Assembly: GCA_001695595.3 (NCBI GenBank)
Contig: MBPM02000154.1
Coordinates: forward strand, 1-64,000
Reading direction: 5' to 3'
DNA: 64,000 nucleotides
Source: Plasmopara viticola
Lineage: Eukaryota > Oomycota > Peronosporomycetes > Peronosporales > Peronosporaceae
The notes below the pieces were generated by a model. It was not told where the DNA came from. It did not search any database and was given only the letters and a program-made list of their open reading frames with translations. Each line of letters opens with the position of its first letter. Positions within the stretch are counted from its first letter, which is position 1. The position numbers and the translations under genes were made by a program. Of the stretch, positions 36,764-47,336 are shown piece by piece.

Positions 36764-36836
36764 TGGTCATACAGGGGCTCGAACCCTGGACCGCAGCGTT
36801 ATTAGCACTGTGCTCTACCGACTGAGCTATACGACC
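36764..36836 (-). tRNA. tRNA-Ile(AAT)
   Basis: Intact; L spacer with a variant near 36735. Confidence 0.95.
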
Positions 36837-37276
36837 GCTCACCATAACTACCTTGCTCAATACTTACAAACACGAAACCCGTTTACTATTGCAAACCATG
36901 CATACAATAACGGATCAATGCATACGAGCACACCGATGTTAATTTTATTCGCTATCTGCCGACTAATTTCTCATTCCAGTCAATCTTTGCGATAGCTTAA
37001 CACGAAATGAATTCATCGATTCTATCAAGGCAAAGTTTTTAATTACTTGTATGTTCACACATCCCCCAGACAGCTGCATGACGCTTTATAATTGCGAAGA
37101 GACAAGTCCGGTATGCATGAAGCAATATCGTTTGTTTTTGATATTTTCTTGTTTGCAGCAAGACTCTGACATTCAGGTGTGCTCAGCGTATATGACAATA
37201 CACACCGCAATAAAAATAAGCCAAAACGGTAAAGAGGCAACTTGACGGTAAATTCCGGCCGTTGAGACCCAAATCA

Positions 37277-37349
37277 TGGTCATACAGGGGCTCGAACCCT
37301 GGACCGCAGCGTTATTAGCACTGTGCTCTACCGACTGAGCTATACGACC
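37277..37349 (-). tRNA. tRNA-Ile(AAT)
   Basis: Intact; L spacer. Confidence 0.95.
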
Positions 37350-37765
37350 GCTCACCATAACTACCTTGCTCAATACTTACAAACACGAAACCCGTTTACT
37401 ATTGCAAACCATGCATACAATAACGGATCAATGCATACGAGCACACCGATGTTAATTTTATTCGCTATCTGCCGATAATTTCTCATTCCAGTCAATCTTG
37501 CGATAGCTTAACACGAAATGAATTCATCGATTCTATCAAGGCATTGTTTTTAATTACTTGTATGTTCACACTACCCCCAACAGATGCATGACGCTTTGAA
37601 GTTGCGAAGAGACAAGACCGTATGCATGAAGCAACATCGTTTGTTTTGATATTTTCTTGTTCGGGTGTGCTCGGAGTTATATTTTAATATACACAGCAAT
37701 AAAAATAAGCCAAAACGGTAAAGAGGCAACTTGACGGTAAATTCCGGCCGTTGAGACCCAAATCA

Positions 37766-37838
37766 TGGTCATACAGGGGCTCGAACCCTGGACCGCAGCG
37801 TTATTAGCACTGTGCTCTACCGACTGAGCTATACGACC
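37766..37838 (-). tRNA. tRNA-Ile(AAT)
   Basis: Intact; S spacer. Confidence 0.95.
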
Positions 37839-38279
37839 GCTCACCATAACTACCTTGCTCAATACTTACAAACACGAAACCCGTTTACTATTGCAAACCA
37901 TGCATACAATAACGGATCAATGCATACGAGCACACCGATGTTAATTTTATTCGCTATCTGCCGACTAATTTCTCATTCCAGTCAATCTTTGCGATAGCTT
38001 AACACGAAATGAATTCATCGATTCTATCAAGGCAAAGTTTTTAATTACTTGTATGTTCACACATCCCCCAGACAGCTGCATGACGCTTTATAATTGCGAA
38101 GAGACAAGTCCGGTATGCATGAAGCAATATCGTTTGTTTTTGATATTTTCTTGTTTGCAGCAAGACTCTGACATTCAGGTGTGCTCAGCGGTATATGACA
38201 ATACACACCGCAATAAAAATAAGCCAAAACGGTAAAGAGGCAACTTGACGGTAAATTCCGGCCGTTGAGACCCAAATCA

Positions 38280-38352
38280 TGGTCATACAGGGGCTCGAAC
38301 CCTGGACCGCAGCGTTATTAGCACTGTGCTCTACCGACTGAGCTATACGACC
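38280..38352 (-). tRNA. tRNA-Ile(AAT)
   Basis: Intact; L spacer. Confidence 0.95.
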
Positions 38353-38768
38353 GCTCACCATAACTACCTTGCTCAATACTTACAAACACGAAACCCGTTT
38401 ACTATTGCAAACCATGCATACAATAACGGATAAATGCATACGAGCACACCGATGTTAATTTTATTCGCTATCTGCCGATAATTTCTCATTCCAGTCAATC
38501 TTGCGATAGCTTAACACGAAATGAATTCATCGATTCTATCAAGGCATAGTTTTTAATACTTGTATGTTCACACATCCCCCAACAGATGCATGACGCTTTG
38601 AAGTTGCGAAGACACAAGACCGTATGCATGAAACAACATCGTTTGCTTTTGATATTTTCTTGTTCGGGTGTGCTCGGAGTTATATTTTAATATACACAGC
38701 AATAAAAATAAGCCAAAACGGTAAAGAGGCAACTTGACGGTAAATTCCGGCCGTTGAGACCCAAATCA

Positions 38769-38841
38769 TGGTCATACAGGGGCTCGAACCCTGGACCGCA
38801 GCGTTATTAGCACTGTGCTCTACCGACTGAGCTATACGACC
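38769..38841 (-). tRNA. tRNA-Ile(AAT)
   Basis: Intact; S spacer. Confidence 0.95.
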
Positions 38842-39257
38842 GCTCACCATAACTACCTTGCTCAATACTTACAAACACGAAACCCGTTTACTATTGCAAA
38901 CCATGCATACAATAACGGATAAATGCATACGAGCACACCGATATTAATTTTATTCGCTATCTGCCGACTAATTTCTCATTCCAGTCAATCTTTGCGATAG
39001 CTTAACACGAAATGAATTCATCGATTCTATCAAGGCAAGTTTTTAATACTTGTATGTTCACACATCCCCCAACAGATGCATGACGCTTTAAGTTGCGAAG
39101 ACACAAGACCGTATGCATGAAACAACATCGTTTGCTTTTGATATTTTCTTGTTCGGGTGTGCTCGGAGTTATATTTTAATATACACAGCAATAAAAATAA
39201 GCCAAAACGGTAAAGAGGCAACTTGACGGTAAATTCCGGCCGTTGAGACCCAAATCA

Positions 39258-39330
39258 TGGTCATACAGGGGCTCGAACCCTGGACCGCAGCGTTATTAGC
39301 ACTGTGCTCTACCGACTGAGCTATACGACC
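39258..39330 (-). tRNA. tRNA-Ile(AAT)
   Basis: Intact; S spacer. The upstream flank has a small deletion near 39404. Confidence 0.95.
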
Positions 39331-39763
39331 GCTCACCATAACTACCTTGCTCAATACTTACAAACACGAAACCCGTTTACTATTGCAAACCATGCATACA
39401 ATAATGCATACGAGCACACCGATGTGACATTTATTCGCTATCTGCCGACTAATTTCTCATTCCAGTCAATCTTTGCGATAGCTTAACACGAAATGAATTC
39501 ATCGATTCTATCAAGGCAAAGTTTTTAATTACTTGTATGTTCACACATCCCCCAGACAGCTGCATGACGCTTTATAATTGCGAAGAGACAAGTCCGGTAT
39601 GCATGAAGCAATATCGTTTGTTTTTGATATTTTCTTGTTTGCAGCAAGACTCTGACATTCAGGTGTGCTCAGCGGTATATGACAATACACACCGCAATAA
39701 AAATAAGCCAAAACGGTAAAGAGGCAACTTGACGGTAAATTCCGGCCGTTGAGACCCAAATCA

Positions 39764-39836
39764 TGGTCATACAGGGGCTCGAACCCTGGACCGCAGCGTT
39801 ATTAGCACTGTGCTCTACCGACTGAGCTATACGACC
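39764..39836 (-). tRNA. tRNA-Ile(AAT)
   Basis: Intact; L spacer. Confidence 0.95.
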
Positions 39837-40250
39837 GCTCACCATAACTACCTTGCTCAATACTTACAAACACGAAACCCGTTTACTATTGCAAACCATG
39901 CATACAATAACGGATAAATGCATACGAGCACACCGATGTAATTTTATTCGCTATCTGCCGATTAATTTCTCATTCCAGTCAATCTCTGCGATAGCTTAAC
40001 ACGAAATGAATTCATCGATTCTATCAAGGCAAAGTTTTTAATACTTGTATGTTCACACATCCCCCAACAGATGCATGACGCTTTGAAGTTGCGAAGACAC
40101 AAGACCGTATGCATGAAACAATCGTTTGCTTTTGATATTTTCTTGTTCGGGTGTGCTCGGAGTTATATTTTAATAACACAGCAATAAAAATAAGCCAAAA
40201 CGGTAAAGAGGCAACTTGACGGTAAATTCCGGCCGTTGAGACCCAAATCA

Positions 40251-40323
40251 TGGTCATACAGGGGCTCGAACCCTGGACCGCAGCGTTATTAGCACTGTGC
40301 TCTACCGACTGAGCTATACGACC
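40251..40323 (-). tRNA. tRNA-Ile(AAT)
   Basis: Intact; S spacer. Confidence 0.95.
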
Positions 40324-40741
40324 GCTCACCATAACTACCTTGCTCAATACTTACAAACACGAAACCCGTTTACTATTGCAAACCATGCATACAATAACGG
40401 ATAAATGCATACGAGCACACCGATATTAATTTTATTCGCTATCTGCCGATTAATTTCTCATTCCAGTCAATCTCTGCGATAGCTTAACACGAAATGAATT
40501 CATCGATTCTATCAAGGCATAGTTTTTAATAACTTGTATGTTCACACATCCCCCACAGATGCATGACGCTTTGAAGTTGCGAAGACACAAGACCGTATGC
40601 ATGAAACAACATCGTTTGCTTTTGATATTTTCTTGTTCGGGTGTGCTCGGAGTTATATTTTAATATACACAGCAATAAAAATAAGCCAAAACGGTAAAGA
40701 GGCAACTTGACGGTAAATTCCGGCCGTTGAGACCCAAATCA

Positions 40742-40814
40742 TGGTCATACAGGGGCTCGAACCCTGGACCGCAGCGTTATTAGCACTGTGCTCTACCGAC
40801 TGAGCTATACGACC
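40742..40814 (-). tRNA. tRNA-Ile(AAT)
   Basis: Intact; S spacer. Confidence 0.95.
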
Positions 40815-41255
40815 GCTCACCATAACTACCTTGCTCAATACTTACAAACACGAAACCCGTTTACTATTGCAAACCATGCATACAATAACGGATAAATGCA
40901 TACGAGCACACCGATATTAATTTTATTCGCTATCTGCCGACTAATTTCTCATTCCAGTCAATCTTTGCGATAGCTTAACACGAAATGAATTCATCGATTC
41001 TATCAAGGCAAAGTTTTTAATTACTTGTATGTTCACACATCCCCCAGACAGCTGCATGACGCTTTATAATTGCGAAGAGACAAGTCCGGTATGCATGAAG
41101 CAATATCGTTTGTTTTTGATATTTTCTTGTTTGCAGCAAGACTCTGACATTCAGGTGTGCTCAGCGGTATATGACAATACACACCGCAATAAAAATAAGC
41201 CAAAACGGTAAAGAGGCAACTTGACGGTAAATTCCGGCCGTTGAGACCCAAATCA

Positions 41256-41328
41256 TGGTCATACAGGGGCTCGAACCCTGGACCGCAGCGTTATTAGCAC
41301 TGTGCTCTACCGACTGAGCTATACGACC
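41256..41328 (-). tRNA. tRNA-Ile(AAT)
   Basis: Intact; L spacer. Confidence 0.95.
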
Positions 41329-41769
41329 GCTCACCATAACTACCTTGCTCAATACTTACAAACACGAAACCCGTTTACTATTGCAAACCATGCATACAAT
41401 AACGGATCAATGCATACGAGCACACCGATGTTAATTTTATTCGCTATCTGCCGACTAATTTCTCATTCCAGTCAATCTTTGCGATAGCTTAACACGAAAT
41501 GAATTCATCGATTCTATCAAGGCAAAGTTTTTAATTACTTGTATGTTCACACATCCCCCAGACAGCTGCATGACGCTTTATAATTGCGAAGAGACAAGTC
41601 CGGTATGCATGAAGCAATATCGTTTGTTTTTGATATTTTCTTGTTTGCAGCAAGACTCTGACATTCGGGTGTGCTCAGCAGTATATGACAATACACACCG
41701 CAATAAAAATAAGCCAAAACGGTAAAGAGGCAACTTGACGGTAAATTCCGGCCGTTGAGACCCAAATCA

Positions 41770-41842
41770 TGGTCATACAGGGGCTCGAACCCTGGACCGC
41801 AGCGTTATTAGCACTGTGCTCTACCGACTGAGCTATACGACC
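41770..41842 (-). tRNA. tRNA-Ile(AAT)
   Basis: Intact; L spacer (cgggtg variant); part of the 1027-bp dimer pattern. Confidence 0.95.
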
Positions 41843-42282
41843 GCTCACCATAACTACCTTGCTCAATACTTACAAACACGAAACCCGTTTACTATTGCAA
41901 ACCATGCATACAATAACGGATAAATGCATACGAGCACACCGATGTTAATTTTATTCGCTATCTGCCGACTAATTTCTCATTCCAGTCAATCTTTGCGATA
42001 GCTTAACACGAAATGAATTCATCGATTCTATCAAGGCAAAGTTTTTAATTACTTGTATGTTCACACATCCCCCAGACAGCTGCATGACGCTTTATAATTG
42101 CGAAGAGACAAGTCCGGTATGCATGAAGCAATATCGTTTGTTTTTGATATTTTCTTGTTTGCAGCAAGACTCTGACATTCGGTGTGCTCAGCAGTATATG
42201 ACAATACACACCGCAATAAAAATAAGCCAAAACGGTAAAGAGGCAACTTGACGGTAAATTCCGGCCGTTGAGACCCAAATCA

Positions 42283-42355
42283 TGGTCATACAGGGGCTCG
42301 AACCCTGGACCGCAGCGTTATTAGCACTGTGCTCTACCGACTGAGCTATACGACC
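42283..42355 (-). tRNA. tRNA-Ile(AAT)
   Basis: Intact; L spacer (cggtg variant); dimer pattern. Confidence 0.95.
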
Positions 42356-42796
42356 GCTCACCATAACTACCTTGCTCAATACTTACAAACACGAAACCCG
42401 TTTACTATTGCAAACCATGCATACAATAACGGATAAATGCATACGAGCACACCGATGTTAATTTTATTCGCTATCTGCCGACTAATTTCTCATTCCAGTC
42501 AATCTTTGCGATAGCTTAACACGAAATGAATTCATCGATTCTATCAAGGCAAAGTTTTTAATTACTTGTATGTTCACACATCCCCCAGACAGCTGCATGA
42601 CGCTTTATAATTGCGAAGAGACAAGTCCGGTATGCATGAAGCAATATCGTTTGTTTTTGATATTTTCTTGTTTGCAGCAAGACTCTGACATTCGGGTGTG
42701 CTCAGCAGTATATGACAATACACACCGCAATAAAAATAAGCCAAAACGGTAAAGAGGCAACTTGACGGTAAATTCCGGCCGTTGAGACCCAAATCA

Positions 42797-42869
42797 TGGT
42801 CATACAGGGGCTCGAACCCTGGACCGCAGCGTTATTAGCACTGTGCTCTACCGACTGAGCTATACGACC
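42797..42869 (-). tRNA. tRNA-Ile(AAT)
   Basis: Intact; L spacer (cgggtg variant); dimer pattern; one upstream base changed. Confidence 0.95.
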
Positions 42870-43309
42870 ACTCACCATAACTACCTTGCTCAATACTTAC
42901 AAACACGAAACCCGTTTACTATTGCAAACCATGCATACAATAACGGATAAATGCATACGAGCACACCGATGTTAATTTTATTCGCTATCTGCCGACTAAT
43001 TTCTCATTCCAGTCAATCTTTGCGATAGCTTAACACGAAATGAATTCATCGATTCTATCAAGGCAAAGTTTTTAATTACTTGTATGTTCACACATCCCCC
43101 AGACAGCTGCATGACGCTTTATAATTGCGAAGAGACAAGTCCGGTATGCATGAAGCAATATCGTTTGTTTTTGATATTTTCTTGTTTGCAGCAAGACTCT
43201 GACATTCGGTGTGCTCAGCAGTATATGACAATACACACCGCAATAAAAATAAGCCAAAACGGTAAAGAGGCAACTTGACGGTAAATTCCGGCCGTTGAGA
43301 CCCAAATCA

Positions 43310-43382
43310 TGGTCATACAGGGGCTCGAACCCTGGACCGCAGCGTTATTAGCACTGTGCTCTACCGACTGAGCTATACGACC
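43310..43382 (-). tRNA. tRNA-Ile(AAT)
   Basis: Intact; L spacer (cggtg variant); dimer pattern. Confidence 0.95.
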
Positions 43383-43821
43383 GCTCACCATAACTACCTT
43401 GCTCAATACTTACAAACACGAAACCCGTTTACTATTGCAAACCATGCATACAATAACGGATAAATGCATACGAGCACACCGATGTTAATTTTATTCGCTA
43501 TCTGCCGACTAATTTCTCATTCCAGTCAATCTTTGCGATAGCTTAACACGAAATGAATTCATCGATTCTATCAAGGCAAAGTTTTTAATTACTTGTATGT
43601 TCACACATCCCCCAGACAGCTGCATGACGCTTTATAATTGCGAAGAGACAAGTCCGGTATGCATGAAGCAATATCGTTTGTTTTTGATATTTTCTTGTTT
43701 GCAGCAAGACTCTGACATTCGGTGTGCTCAGCAGTATATGACAATACACACCGCAATAAAAATAAGCCAAAACGGTAAAGAGCAACTTGACGGTAAATTC
43801 CGGCCGTTGAGACCCAAATCA

Positions 43822-43894
43822 TGGTCATACAGGGGCTCGAACCCTGGACCGCAGCGTTATTAGCACTGTGCTCTACCGACTGAGCTATACGACC
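43822..43894 (-). tRNA. tRNA-Ile(AAT)
   Basis: Intact; L spacer (cggtg variant). Confidence 0.95.
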
Positions 43895-44334
43895 GCTCAC
43901 CATAACTACCTTGCTCAATACTTACAAACACGAAACCCGTTTACTATTGCAAACCATGCATACAATAACGGATAAATGCATACGAGCACACCGATGTTAA
44001 TTTTATTCGCTATCTGCCGACTAATTTCTCATTCCAGTCAATCTTTGCGATAGCTTAACACGAAATGAATTCATCGATTCTATCAAGGCAAAGTTTTTAA
44101 TTACTTGTATGTTCACACATCCCCCAGACAGCTGCATGACGCTTTTAATTGCGAAGAGACAAGTCCGGTATGCATGAAGCAATATCGTTTGTTTTTGATA
44201 TTTTCTTGTTTGCAGCAAGACTCTGACATTCGGGTGTGCTCAGCAGTATATGACAATACACACCGCAATAAAAATAAGCCGAGACGGTAAAGAAGCAACT
44301 TGACGGTAAATTCCGGCCGTTGAGACCCAAATCA

Positions 44335-44407
44335 TGGTCATACAGGGGCTCGAACCCTGGACCGCAGCGTTATTAGCACTGTGCTCTACCGACTGAGCTA
44401 TACGACC
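44335..44407 (-). tRNA. tRNA-Ile(AAT)
   Basis: Intact; L spacer (cgggtg variant) with a weaker trailer T-run (gtctcgg). Confidence 0.95.
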
Positions 44408-44848
44408 GCTCACCATAACTACCTTGCTCAATACTTACAAACACGAAACCCGTTTACTATTGCAAACCATGCATACAATAACGGATAAATGCATACGAGC
44501 ACACCGATGTTAATTTTATTCGCTATCTGCCGACTAATTTCTCATTCCAGTCAATCTTTGCGATAGCTTAACACGAAATGAATTCATCGATTCTATCAAG
44601 GCAAAGTTTTTAATTACTTGTATGTTCACACATCCCCCAGACAGCTGCATGACGCTTTATAATTGCGAAGAGACAAGTCCGGTATGCATGAAGCAATATC
44701 GTTTGTTTTTGATATTTTCTTGTTTGCAGCAAGACTCTGACATTCAGGTGTGCTCAGCAGTATATGACAATACACACCGCAATAAAAATAAGCCAAAACG
44801 GTAAAGAGGCAACTTGACGGTAAATTCCGGCCGTTGAGACCCAAATCA

Positions 44849-44921
44849 TGGTCATACAGGGGCTCGAACCCTGGACCGCAGCGTTATTAGCACTGTGCTC
44901 TACCGACTGAGCTATACGACC
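44849..44921 (-). tRNA. tRNA-Ile(AAT)
   Basis: Intact; L spacer. Confidence 0.95.
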
Positions 44922-45361
44922 GCTCACCATAACTACCTTGCTCAATACTTACAAACACGAAACCCGTTTACTATTGCAAACCATGCATACAATAACGGAT
45001 CAATGCATACGAGCACACCGATGTTAATTTTATTCGCTATCTGCCGACTAATTTCTCATTCCAGTCAATCTTTGCGATAGCTTAACACGAAATGAATTCA
45101 TCGATTCTATCAAGGCAAAGTTTTTAATTACTTGTATGTTCACACATCCCCCAGACAGCTGCATGACGCTTTATAATTGCGAAGAGACAAGTCCGGTATG
45201 CATGAAGCAATATCGTTTTTTTTGATATTTTCTTGTTTGCAGCAAGACTCTGACATTCAGGTGTGCTCAGCGGTATATGACAATACACACCGCAATAAAA
45301 ATAAGCCAAAACGGTAAAGAGGCAACTTGACGGTAAATTCCGGCCGTTGAGACCCAAATCA

Positions 45362-45434
45362 TGGTCATACAGGGGCTCGAACCCTGGACCGCAGCGTTAT
45401 TAGCACTGTGCTCTACCGACTGAGCTATACGACC
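45362..45434 (-). tRNA. tRNA-Ile(AAT)
   Basis: Intact; L spacer. Confidence 0.95.
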
Positions 45435-45854
45435 GCTCACCATAACTACCTTGCTCAATACTTACAAACACGAAACCCGTTTACTATTGCAAACCATGCA
45501 TACAATAACGGATAAATGCATACGAGCACACCGATATTAATTTTATTCGCTATCTGCCGATTAATTTCTCATTCCAGTCAATCTCTGCGATAGCTTAACA
45601 CGAAATGAATTCATCGATTCTATCAAGGCATAGTTTTTAATAACTTGTATGTTCACACATCCCCCCAACAGATGCATGACGCTTTGAAGTTGCGAAGACA
45701 CAAGACCGTATGCATGAAACAGCATCGTTTGCTTTTGATATTTTCTTGTTCGGGTGTGCTCGGAGTTATATTTTAATATACACAGCAATAAAAATAAGCC
45801 AAAACGGTAAAGAGGCAACTTGACGGTAAATTCCGGCCGTTGAGACCCAAATCA

Positions 45855-45927
45855 TGGTCATACAGGGGCTCGAACCCTGGACCGCAGCATTATTAGCACT
45901 GTGCTCTACCAATTGAGTTATCCGACT
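45855..45927 (-). pseudogene. tRNA-Ile pseudogene beside truncated LINE
   Basis: It keeps 73 positions and the AAT loop, but reads AGTCGGATAACTCAATTGG at the 5' end and has C39 to T. G1, G10 and G15 are all A, and G6 mispairs with A67, breaking the acceptor and D stems. A 5'-truncated LINE starts at 45928. Confidence 0.85.
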
Positions 45928-46740
45928 TTGGAGGGTAACTGGATACGAGCCAGCCGCGGAAAAGAACGGAGAAGGGGGCGCAAGCTTCAAAGCAGTGAGA
46001 AAGCGGCTTCGTAAGTCAAGAACTTTGTCTTCTGTGAACCCTGGGGGGCCAGGGGTACCTTGATGAAGTCTGAAAGCTGAATCTCAGTGGTTATGGTGAC
46101 CCGAAGAGGCCTAAAAGGCCAATTTACCTGTGAGGCCATACCGGTCACTTATTTATTTTTTCTGTGAGGCCTGGAGAATCAAGAAATTTTTCACTCCTCA
46201 CGACGAATAAGAAGCGAGGGATTTTATCTTATAAAGTATAACGATCCTAAAATTGGGTTGGCCCACGGATAGGGTTACGGATTACGCCGTCGCGAATCGA
46301 CGCGACAGTGTGCTCTAAGACCGGACATCCGTTAAAGCCCCGTTTCGACCTCAACTTCGGGCGAAAAAGGCCTTTTAGACCCTTTGTGCGTGGCAACGTT
46401 GCTCGATAACCGCGGTCGATCAACAGCCGAAACTTTTGGCACTTGGGCAGCACATACAGCGCCCATTGCATGCCAATTGCCCACGCGTATCAACACTTCA
46501 GGTGGCAAAAGTGTAGAACTGAAACCCTCACAGGCCAGTGATTGGATGAAATCCAAAACAATACGTGGCAAACATAAATTATGTAATTTCCATTTTTTGA
46601 GGAAATTACATATATTTTTGTATATCTCTATTTTGGGGGAAAATGCATAGTTATATAAAGTACACTAGAGTAGTAGAACAGATACAATGCCAGGCAAGTT
46701 GGGTAGACATTTGCCTATATTACATAATATAGACGACCTT
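45928..46740 (+). mobile_element. 5'-truncated LINE (3' UTR only)
   Basis: About 810 bp corresponding to the last about 830 bp of the LINE at 47253-55070 (54240-55070), diverged by roughly a fifth by eye. It ends in the same gacgaccttca and joins the same tRNA position. TSDs are 45910-45926 (mutated) and 46741-46757. It starts abruptly, as 5'-truncated LINEs do. An internal segment, 46334-46505, is inverted relative to 54659-54830. No coding potential is evident. Confidence 0.8.
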
Positions 46741-46758
46741 CAACTGAGCTATCCGACC
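46741..46758. repeat. tRNA stub (TSD right copy, truncated LINE)
   Basis: caactgagctatccgacc, tRNA nt 18 to 1, followed by the normal upstream flank. Scar only. Confidence 0.8.
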
Positions 46759-47179
46759 GCTCACCATAACCACCTTTTTTAGTACTTACAAACACGTAAC
46801 CCGTTTACTATTGCAAACCATGCATACGAGATCACCGATGCTAATTTTATTCGCTATCTGCCAATTTATTTCTCATTCCAGTCAATCTTTGCGATAGCTT
46901 AACACGAAATGAATTCATCGATTCTATCAAGGCATAGTTTTTAATTACTTGTATGTTCACACATCCCCCAGACAGCTGCATGACGCTTTATAATTGCGAA
47001 GAGACAAGTCTGGTATGCATGAAGCAATATCGTCTGCTTTTGATATTTTCTTGTTTGCAGCAAGACTCTGACATTCGGGTGTGCTCGGAGTTATATGACA
47101 ATATACACCGCAATGAAAATAAGCCGAGACGGTAAAGAAGCAACTTGACGGTAAATTACGGCCGTTGAGACCCAAATCA
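46759..47179 (-). repeat. Edge spacer of the - strand array
   Basis: A diverged L-type spacer holding no gene. It lacks one ATGCATAC copy and shares diagnostic variants (gtaatttacc, agcagacgat, gtctcgg) with the + strand edge spacer at 2302-2738. Confidence 0.8.
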
Positions 47180-47252
47180 TGGTCATACAGGGGCTCGAAC
47201 CCTGGACCGCAGCGTTATTAGCACTGTGCTATACCAACTGAGCTATCCGACC
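47180..47252 (-). tRNA. tRNA-Ile(AAT), array-edge variant
   Basis: Mirror twin of 2229-2301, with the same G6/A67 mismatch. Its nt 1 abuts the LINE 5' end at 47253; nt 1-18 are the left TSD. Function doubtful. Confidence 0.75.
47235..47252. repeat. LINE TSD, left copy
   Basis: 18 bp at the 5' end of the edge tRNA; it matches 55071-55088 except one base (tRNA nt 6). Confidence 0.8.
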
Positions 47253-47336
47253 ACTTCCCACTTTGCCGGCTACTACGCAAGTCAAATCATAGGAAGTACC
47301 CCTTTCAACCACCTTTTCTACCCTTCGTTCTTTGCA

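Larger units (their letters stand above)
11629..45927 (-). repeat. Tandem tRNA-Ile(AAT) array, main - strand block
   Basis: This block holds 57 full-length or nearly full-length copies plus 3 half-copies, with the same unit structure as the + block but reversed. It is interrupted by a SINE (19708-19968) and a Copia element (30860-35134). S spacers follow 19 of the copies and L spacers 38; the types are intermingled, with local dimeric patterns. Apart from the tRNAs the spacers show only shadow ORFs. Confidence 0.95.

Noticed and set aside
46384..46650. 88-aa ORF in the truncated LINE, with a similar reading on the opposite strand at 54607-54885
   Set aside because: The similarity comes from the inverted 172-bp DNA segment, not from a conserved protein.
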